Assembly (NCBI GenBank): GCA_963921935.1
Contig: OY998180.1
Coordinates: 196,953,044-197,017,043 of the forward strand
DNA length: 64,000 bases
Direction: 5' to 3'
DNA from: Galeruca laticollis
Taxonomy: Eukaryota > Arthropoda > Insecta > Coleoptera > Chrysomelidae
Both the position numbers and the translations under genes were made by a program. The notes below the pieces were generated by a model, which was not told the origin of the DNA, did not search any database, and saw nothing but the letters and a program-made list of their open reading frames with translations. Below are positions 56,601-64,000 of the stretch, one piece after another (the first letter of the stretch is position 1; each line of letters starts with the position of its first letter).

Positions 56601-57429
56601 TAATACTCCAAGAACTTGGTCAACATAACGTTGACACGGGCCATCCTGTATCCAGCTCACTAATTCCCATAATAGCACCACGGTAATTAAGAAAATGTCA
56701 AAAAATGGTTAAATTAAATCTTTCTAAACGTTTAAAGAAGAAAATTTCACAAATTAAGAAACATACACACAGTTGAATTATTGGATCTTTACCCGTGCTT
56801 CATTGATATCTGATAACATAACCGACAAATGTCAAATTATTTTGTTGTGTTCTTCATTATTAATAGAAAGAGATGCCACTTAATAATTATGTCGGTTATG
56901 TTATCAGATATTAATGACGCACGGGTAAAGATACAATAATTCAACCGTAGCTTATAATGTGCCTATATATCATTTAAACAAAATTATTTGGTTATAATGG
57001 CGTCATAACTTACCCGATTGCTAAGAATATTCTAATTTAACGATTTACTAAAAAAAATCAGAATATATTGAATTGTAGATCATATATAAAAAAATAATGG
57101 TGAGTCACTTTTTGTGTCAGCCAGTGCATTATAATCAAAAACGTTAATTAGTATTTTTAGTACATTCCTAATATGTAAATATTTATTAAATTAAATAAAA
57201 AATTGGTTGTTGTTTAAATATTACATATAATCCAACAAAGTACAAATATTTTTCATGAATTTGTTATCAACAATTTATCAATAAATGCTAAACTTTCTTA
57301 ATGAAGTAACAAATATTGCAGACCTCAGGAGTGACCGTTGTTATTGACACGAATTAAGAAAAAATCATCATCTAAAAATCTGTACGTTGCTGTTCTCTTC
57401 AGTTATTAATACGTACAGTTCTTCATTTT
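56601..57429. other. Unassigned, with an inverted repeat
   Basis: An imperfect inverted repeat at about 56770-56945 (ttgaattattggatctttacccgtgc against gcacgggtaaagatacaataattcaa) suggests a small MITE of about 180 bp. Nothing else recognised. Confidence 0.4.
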
Positions 57430-57706
57430 GCTTTTCCGCCAATGTACGATGCGAGAAAAGTATTGGTTTACGACAAAAAAAATTGGAAATAGAAATTTTT
57501 TTTAGTTATTTTTACGTTTTTCAGTGAAAGAAAATACGAACAACAGGTATTTGCAAAAAAAATCCTGTGTGTATGTCGTCATTGTTGTCATCGGCTACTG
57601 TTTGTAACATGTCTTATTAGTACGATACGGCATTCGGAGTGTATACAAGTGACCAATTTTATGATTGGATATTGTTCAAGGCGTCTCACAGATGAACTCT
57701 AGGATC
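57430..57706 (+). repeat. Satellite-carrying element, 5' fragment (copy 4)
   Basis: Starts cttttccgcc with the unique leader and one partial satellite unit, then stops at ctcacagatgaactctagg. Confidence 0.65.
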
Positions 57707-58699
57707 CTTCGTCAGGGAAATCTTTTCCAGAATATGTATGGGGTACAATCATCAATATCCAAATTCGTCAAATGCCCAGTACCAAACTAAACATTCGTTG
57801 TTTCAACACAAAAAGGAGTAGTAAATGTGGGAAAAAGAAAAAATTAGCTGACGACTCGCCTCGGTTGGTATGGCGCCTTAACCTGTAGCTTCTAATAGAA
57901 GTTTTGATTAAAACTGGAATTTTGTTGAGTGATTTTGGATAACTATATCCAACGAACTGTTGCCGGCTTTAAAACCTCTATCCAAGCCGCTTCCCCTTGA
58001 TTTCACCACAAAATTCCTCTTTATTAATACGCTTAGAGCATAGTTTCACAATCGTTGCTTTCTAAAAGGGAAAACGGAAACAGCCGTCACACAAAGTGTC
58101 CTCTTTTCCCTTAGGCCAGTACCACTGTTGACCTTGGGAGCGTCCTAATGCAGCCAATTACCTATTAAGAAATATTCACTAAAACAACAAACTATTTTGC
58201 CAAAGTAATGCGAGCTCACACAAATCCAATTAAACAAGCGAATTGATGATTGATTCACTTTACAGTCCCGATTTGACACCCAATATTTTTTCCTTGTTTC
58301 CACTAATTAGAGATAAACTGCGTAGACACAAATTTTCATAACATGAAGAAGCAACTCTCGTAAAATAATAAGATGACGATTCCACGGATTAAGGACACAA
58401 CATTTACCGAAACCGAGACAATGTCTTCCATTTCCACAAAATAATATTCGTCCTCTCAACGCAGTTTAGCTAGAGCAAGAGTTATACTCACCTCTCATTT
58501 TATTTATTTCGTTGATTTTATATGTCTTTACTGTGTGGTTTAAATTTAATAGAGTTGTTACTGTTTTATATCTTTTTGATTATGTCATTATGGTTCCACT
58601 GTCGAAATAGAAGCAAGGTTACTGAAGAAAAATATGAATAAATTAAAAAATGTGGAAAGATTGGGAAATAAAATGGGTTAAAAGCATAACAAAAATGTG
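57707..58699. other. Unassigned, GC somewhat higher
   Basis: No gene recognised; words such as ttcccttaggccagtaccac may come from an unknown retroelement. Confidence 0.25.
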
Positions 58700-59990
58700 A
58701 AATATCTGTATAAAATGTCAATGGAGAGGTTTATAGCAGTAAAGACGGTTTGATTATGGGCAACCCCCTCAGCCCCCTACTAGCAGAAATTTTCATGGAT
58801 AATATAGAAAAAATAATTCATGAACACCCCCTTAATAAAAAATTTATGTACTGGCACCGATATGTGGACGACATATTAGAGCTTCATCGGTATAAATAGA
58901 CAATTAGAGAGCTTCATTACTTACATAAACTCGATTCACAATGATATCAAATTTACCGTAGAGCTTGAACAAAATAAGTCTATAAACTTTCTAGACCTAA
59001 CAATTTCAAATATAAATAATAAACATGATTTTTCTATATTTCATAAACCATCACATACAGATATTACAATTCATAATAGTTCGATCCACCCATTCAGTCA
59101 TAAACTAGCAACTTTCAATAGTATGGATATACAGATTCTTAACAGTCCCATTAAATATTAATAATTATAACAAATAATTCAATATCATAAAACAAATAGC
59201 AGTTAATAATAATTACGATCCAAATTTAAATGACAATATCATAAATTAAAAGATAAAAAAACAGACTTTAGAACAAGTATTCCCTTCAGATAAAAATAAT
59301 AATAAACAATTTAAAAGCCTAACATACTTTGGAACAACATGCTTAAAAATTAAATCAATCAATTTATCCAAATTCATTAAAAATAATAAAACTAAATCTT
59401 CAAAATTAAACAAATCAGGAGTTTATAAATTAAAATGTGGTAATGACAACTGTGATGAAATTTATATCGGTAGAACTTTTAGAAATTTTAAAACTAGAAT
59501 TTCGGAACACAAACGTAGCTATGACAACAAAAAATTAGATTCTAACTATTCAAATCATTTATTAGAAAACCAACACATTTTCGACCCAAATTTTGAAATT
59601 CTCCATGTAGTCGGTAAATCCTTTAGTTTAAATTTATTAGAGGCCCTTGAGATTAACAAAAATAAATATTCAGGTAATCTTCTTAACGACCAAATAGATA
59701 TCAATCAGTCTCCTTTATTAAACCTTTTTACCTAGAAGATAGCTTAGGAATGTTTGTAGTAAATGAATTTCCAGGTAATTTCTTTTAACACCATTGTTAA
59801 CGTTAGTAAATAGAATTCTGTATTTATGCACTGTATATATTAAGACATTTTTATATTATTCCTTCATTCGTTTTGACAAAGCTACTGTGTTAGTGAAACG
59901 CGTCAACAAGTTTAAATTGAACATTAGTTCAAATAAATGAAGATTTAAACAAATTATATTGTTTTAATTCATCGTTCAGTATGGATCTTC
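58700..59990 (+). mobile_element. Penelope-like element, family 2, 5'-truncated
   Basis: Plus-strand RT motif B GLIMGNPLSPLLAEIFMDNI (about 58750-58815), catalytic WHRYVDDILE (about 58853), and after frameshifts IKFTVELEQNKSINFLDLTI, IFHKPSHTDITIH (about 58948-59075). 59410-59735 is a GIY-YIG domain, KSGVYKLKCGNDNCDEIYIG then RTFRNFKTRISEHKRSY, ending SPLLNLFT-stop at about 59735. The 3' region to about 59990 includes gtgaaacgcgtcaacaag, common at PLE 3' ends. Protein sequence is clearly different from family 1. Several frameshifts; no inverted arm seen. Confidence 0.75.
59870..59907 (+). ncRNA. Degenerate hammerhead-like fold at PLE family 2 3' end
   Basis: Stem I GTT/AAC (59870-59872 with 59905-59907); box TTGACAA (consensus CTGANGA, two changes); extra A; stem II GCTA/TAGT (59881-59884 with 59891-59894); GAA (59895-59897); stem III ACGCGT (59898-59903); C17 at 59904. 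Same layout as the other candidates, but core changes predict no activity. Confidence 0.35.
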
Positions 59991-61069
59991 ATCAAGTAAA
60001 AGCCTCATCTATTCAATTTATAAAATGTAAATAATTTCGTTTGAATAAGTGTTTAAAACACTGTACGTAATATTTTGAAATTTAGATATTGATAAACTAG
60101 GCCGATCCTGTTGATTTTTTTTGCAAACAAATAATATTTATCTAAAATTAAATTTGAATCTGACAAACAACGATTTGAATTCGTTAACATTTTCATAAAA
60201 AAGGCAAGTCAATGAAGACTGATATTCGCAAGAGGGGTTAAGTACCTTTGCAGAATTTGAAAACAAGGTTGTTTTTGTTGAATTTTTTCAAACGTCAATA
60301 ACATGTTATTTATAATCGTCTGCAATGCATTACAGGTATGGTAAAAATACTTTATAACCTACGCGAAAACAAAAATAAGATTGCACTGGCGGCGAATAAG
60401 GTCAAAAATCCGATTTTTTTACATAAATAACTTGTTTATACTGGGTGAAAATTTATCTCTTCGTTAATTTAAAAACGCATTAAACGTAATACGAGGTACA
60501 GTTATATGAAAACATCAAAAGTGAAGTCAGAACCGGACGCGATTACAAATAATATTCGAATCAAAAATAGAATATCAGAGAGGCCGCGAAATTTTATATA
60601 TCGACTCAATAAAAAACAAGCTGTGATAAATTATAAGGAGTTACATGTGCGCAATTGGAAAAAACAAAGAGAAGTGCTAAAAATATTAAGAACGAAATTG
60701 TTTTGTTCCTTGACATTCAACATCTAAATTTTTATAGCTTTGTAAGGATTGAATACTACAGGTAATATTATCAAAAATAAGGCGTCTGTAAGGAAAAATA
60801 CACCCAGTTCTGGTTTTTAGAAAAAAAAAGTCTTATATGACCATAATAAACATTCTAGGAAAAAATGTCTACCCATTTTCAACTCTCGTTTTAGGAAGAA
60901 GCTTAAAGTTTCCAAAAAAAACGGTTTTTTTGGTTATAGCGTGAAGGCGATGGATTTTCTAGATCAGTGATTATCAACCGTGCCGCGACACTATTGTGTG
61001 CCACCAAATTTTAGAAATGTATACAGTAAAAATGATAATGCTTCTTTCAGTTCAGTTCAAATTAAAGAA

Positions 61070-61071
<2 letters not shown>
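59991..61071. other. Unassigned AT-rich sequence
   Basis: An open stretch of 73 codons (60506-60727, Lys/Arg-rich) matches nothing I know and is probably chance. Confidence 0.3.

Positions 61072-61139
<68 letters not shown>
61072..61139. repeat. (TA)n microsatellite
   Basis: About 33 uninterrupted TA repeats. Confidence 0.95.
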
Positions 61140-61144
<5 letters not shown>

Positions 61145-62639
61145 CAGATCCTCTATTTGAAATTTAAAAGAAAAGTAAAACAAAGGAAATTCATTTATAT
61201 TTGGCTGCCATACTTTTGATACACACTGTGTTATATGTAAATTCACTAATTTTGAAAGATTCTGTAGAAATATCAAATTTGACATTTCAAATTTTGATGA
61301 CATTTATGTAGAATATATCTAATGATAGATAGAACATATTATGATTTTGAGAAAATATTTGAAATTTCAAAATATAGAGGTCTCTGCTAGCAACATTACA
61401 AGTGTAATAAAATAATTCAAATCTCACTTGGTTATTGAAAATCATAGATTAGTAATTAGAAACAAGAAAATTCGGTAACCAACGGAAAGGAGATTTATTT
61501 ATTTTGCAAAAGTTTAATCAGTTGTGTTTGAAACCCCGAAGAGGCAACATCGTAATTAGAGTTGTCTCTATTTTGTGGTAGATAGTAGAAGTTGTATATC
61601 TATACAACCAGATTCAAAAGCCATTTCATTATAAAGCCAGTGCATGCATAATTCGAATAAGAATTGCATCGTGTGTAGTGAATGTGGTACGAGATTTCTA
61701 AATAAAATTTAGAAGATATCCTGAAATCTAAGGTCATTTAGAATTGTACGAGTTGTCCAGTCATTAGTTGGTGAGTCCGATCCAGTTTTTTTACAATAAT
61801 TTCTCGAGAGATAATAAGGCCTATTTTAAATAAAATTTGACATAGATGCATCTATTAGATTTTCGATTGCAAACAAAATTAATAAGTCATATAAGGAAAT
61901 TCACATAAGAGAAGAAAAATTTTGAATTAGACAAATTTGAGTGAAGTGAATTTTTGACATTTATCCACGTTAAGATTTAAATCCACGATTGGAACTTTTA
62001 TTAAACGTTTTTCATTAGATTAATTTATAGCATATAGGTTGTAGTAATTTTAAGTTTCGTAGAAATTACGTTTGTTGTTTCGTTTGTAATAATCTTGGGG
62101 AATATTAATTTGTATCTGGTAGTATAATATAGAAGTTTGCATTCCTACTCAATATAGTCTTTTTTATAACATAATTTCTGAAAATTAAACATTTTTCATT
62201 AAATAAAACTGTCGATCAAATCAGTGACAGTTGATAATTTTCAGTGACAGAAAGATTGGAAACGTCATCAGATATTTGAAGTGCCATACAGTTACTATAG
62301 GTTCTGAACAATAGTGAAACAAATAATTTGGAGATACGTAAAAATTTAAATAAATTTTGAATAATTAATTTTTTTAACAGTTTGATCCCACCCTGAGAGA
62401 AGAGTAATAGGTCGATTATACATATAAATTCATTTTTATAAATACTAAATTAATATTTATTAGAGCCGGGCATATTTTTGACAACTACAGTCAAAGTTGA
62501 AATTTCTTACATACATTTTTAAGTTGCATGTACAAGAATTGTCGCTGCGACAACATACAATAACGTGAGGCGAATTGAAATTTATCTTTACAGGAAGGTT
62601 TACATTAAAATTAAACAATTAAAATTCATCACAGAATAT

Positions 62640-62641
<2 letters not shown>
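61140..62641. other. Unassigned AT-rich sequence
   Basis: No gene or known element recognised. Confidence 0.3.

Positions 62642-62706
<65 letters not shown>
62642..62706. repeat. (AT)n microsatellite
   Basis: About 32 uninterrupted AT repeats. Confidence 0.95.
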
Positions 62707-62710
<4 letters not shown>

Positions 62711-63280
62711 AGCAACGAATAGATTAGTGGGTATTGCACGCAAATAGAAGAAGGGGCTACTGAAAAGAGTGGTAACCGCAGACATGCATGTTTCTGGCTC
62801 ATTAGCCGTCATCGGTACGGTACAACCAAGAAAAGATGTGAAACATGGGAGCAAAGGTGTTGAATGAAGCATGAGAAAATATAACAGAATTCAGCAGGAT
62901 AGTCAAACACAACATTTGTGTCAGTAATATTAGAAGATCTCGAATATTCGAGACAACAACCAACATAGACACCAGAGTACTGGATAAAAGCTGTCCAGCA
63001 TGTCATGATGCTCAGGAGTTTCTGGTGCTAACCGTTCTCTTTGTTTCTGTAGTCGACTATGGGTTTCGCTCTCTGTTGCACGGTTTTCTTTACACTTTTC
63101 TTTCGCCTTCTCAAGATTTATCTTTCATTGTGATGCAGTTTCTGCTTTATTTTTATTTTATTATAATCTGCTACCATATTGTTCTCATGAGTAATGGACA
63201 TTATAACGGTCATCCACCCCAGAAGTCCGATAGAGGGGCAAAGCTTTTATATAACCATATGTGCCCAAATCTTGAGGGGA
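62707..63280. other. Unassigned sequence
   Basis: Slightly GC-richer, possibly part of an unknown repeat beginning after the (AT)n array; no coding sequence recognised. Confidence 0.3.
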
Positions 63281-63282
63281 AA

Positions 63283-63460
63283 ACGCTAACGACATATCAT
63301 TTTTATCCACCCTAATGCCACATAGTCCTCGGCACATTTCAACCTATTACCTTAACTTGGGTGGTGTACAGCTAACGACGTATCATTTTTAGCCACCCTA
63401 ACGCCACACAGTCCTCAACACGATACAAAATCTTGACTTGGGTGGTGGATTCAGGCTGGA
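63283..63460 (+). repeat. Tandem duplication, unit about 85-90 bp
   Basis: Two copies of a unit with taacgac(a/g)tatcattttta, gccaccctaa(c/t)gccaca and acttgggtggtg, at about 63283-63369 and 63370-63460. Confidence 0.7.
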
Positions 63461-63516
63461 TTAATCAGATACCTAAATTACAGATTCAATTTCTAAATTT
63501 AAATCTTATTATTATA

Positions 63517-63760
63517 CGCCATTTAGTGGCTGCGCCCATCTTAAATATTGAGGTTGTATAGTGCACTGTATTCTTCTTGTCAAGCCCTTTTATTTGTTGA
63601 TACCCATATTGGTGGGATTGATAAAAAATTGTTATCAGCCATTTGGTAGCGGCGGCCATCTTAGATTTCAATTTTGCATAGTAAATTGTAGTTGTTGAGA
63701 CCTTTCATTTGATACCCATGTTGATGGGGTTGATAAAACCTAACCAAATATCAGAACAGT
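63517..63760 (+). repeat. Tandem duplication, unit about 125 bp
   Basis: Two copies with cgccatttagtggctgcgcc / agccatttggtagcggcggc, ccatctta, and gatacccat(a/g)ttg(g/a)tgg, at about 63517-63637 and 63638-63745. The (g)cggccatctt unit recurs widely in arthropod repeats, to my recollection. Confidence 0.65.
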
Positions 63761-64000
63761 ATGTCAACAGAAAGGGGGTAAAATTTCAATTAGTAAATTT
63801 GACCCAAACAAAAAACAATCGGAGCAAGCTAAATAAAACCTTTTGGTTTGAAAACCCTAAAGGGTTGATAAAAAACGGTTCTACGAATGTAAGTGAATAA
63901 TTCTGTTTCTGCAAAGTATAACCTTCAATTTGCGATCTCGGACATCGCTTTCGTGTCCTTGAGGGGAGTTATGAGGCTTAACAGGCTGAAAATCGCTTTT

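Noticed and set aside
60980..61219. 79-codon open stretch with an Ile-Tyr run
   Set aside because: Translation of the (TA)n microsatellite.
62639..62872. 77-codon minus-strand open stretch ending in an Ile-Tyr run
   Set aside because: Its second half is the (AT)n microsatellite; the rest matches nothing.
1..64000. CRISPR arrays, bacterial operons or ribosomal RNA genes
   Set aside because: None present; the direct repeats are satellite or transposon repeats and the gene content is that of an insect nuclear genome.

Overview
The window is from an insect nuclear genome, AT-rich and dominated by transposable elements in several layers of nesting. I recognise one host gene with confidence: vrille (vri), encoding the clock and development bZIP repressor of the NFIL3 family, as one long coding exon on the minus strand (44931-46097) with a likely non-coding first exon near 48.3-48.5 kb. 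The order of insect is not settled by what I can see; a beetle is plausible. A second host-like locus is inferred near 26.6-27.0 kb: two short exons of an unidentified protein, the last of which is cut in two by a Gypsy-class retroelement (19997-26583).

Layout. 0.6-1.1 kb: decayed mariner/IS630 transposase. 1.7-8.5 kb: a BEL/Pao LTR element on the minus strand with both LTRs and a near-perfect 5-bp target duplication; its reverse transcriptase is gone and a satellite-carrying element sits in the gap. 9.5 kb: an isolated minimal hammerhead-ribozyme-like fold. 10.1-15.3 kb: a full-length but frameshifted non-LTR retrotransposon with an RNase H domain (I/LOA group), flanked by a 12-bp target duplication and inserted into an older I-like element. 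16.4-19.4 kb: a ZMYM1-like hAT transposon with both ends. 20.0-26.6 kb: an errantivirus-like Gypsy element with LTRs, tRNA-Ser primer site, gag, protease, integrase and a broken env, but no reverse transcriptase. 27.7-28.9 kb: non-LTR remnant. 28.9-38.5 kb: an Ac-like hAT element split by two pieces of a second I/LOA element and by a satellite-carrying element. 41.6-43.9 and 54.4-56.6 kb: Penelope-like elements (PLEs) with inverted arms and GIY-YIG endonuclease. 44-48.5 kb: the vrille region, nearly free of recognisable transposons. 48.9-49.6 kb: a palindromic, non-coding PLE derivative with a perfect 13-bp target duplication. 50-60 kb: RTE, Tc1, PLE and satellite fragments. 60-64 kb: mostly unassigned AT-rich DNA with (TA)n arrays and small tandem duplications.

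The most interesting signals are (1) a set of compact hammerhead-ribozyme-like folds with one architecture (CUGANGA box, one extra base, short stem II, GAA, a 2-4 bp stem III, then H17), found in the PLE arms, at an isolated 37-nt site, and degenerate in a second PLE family; (2) the PLE-derived hairpin insertion carrying this fold on both strands; (3) a dispersed element with about 12-bp inverted ends and an internal 173-bp satellite array, twice found where a reverse transcriptase gene has been lost. All transposon coding regions except the Gypsy integrase are visibly broken. Calls rest on reading translations by eye; no database search was run.
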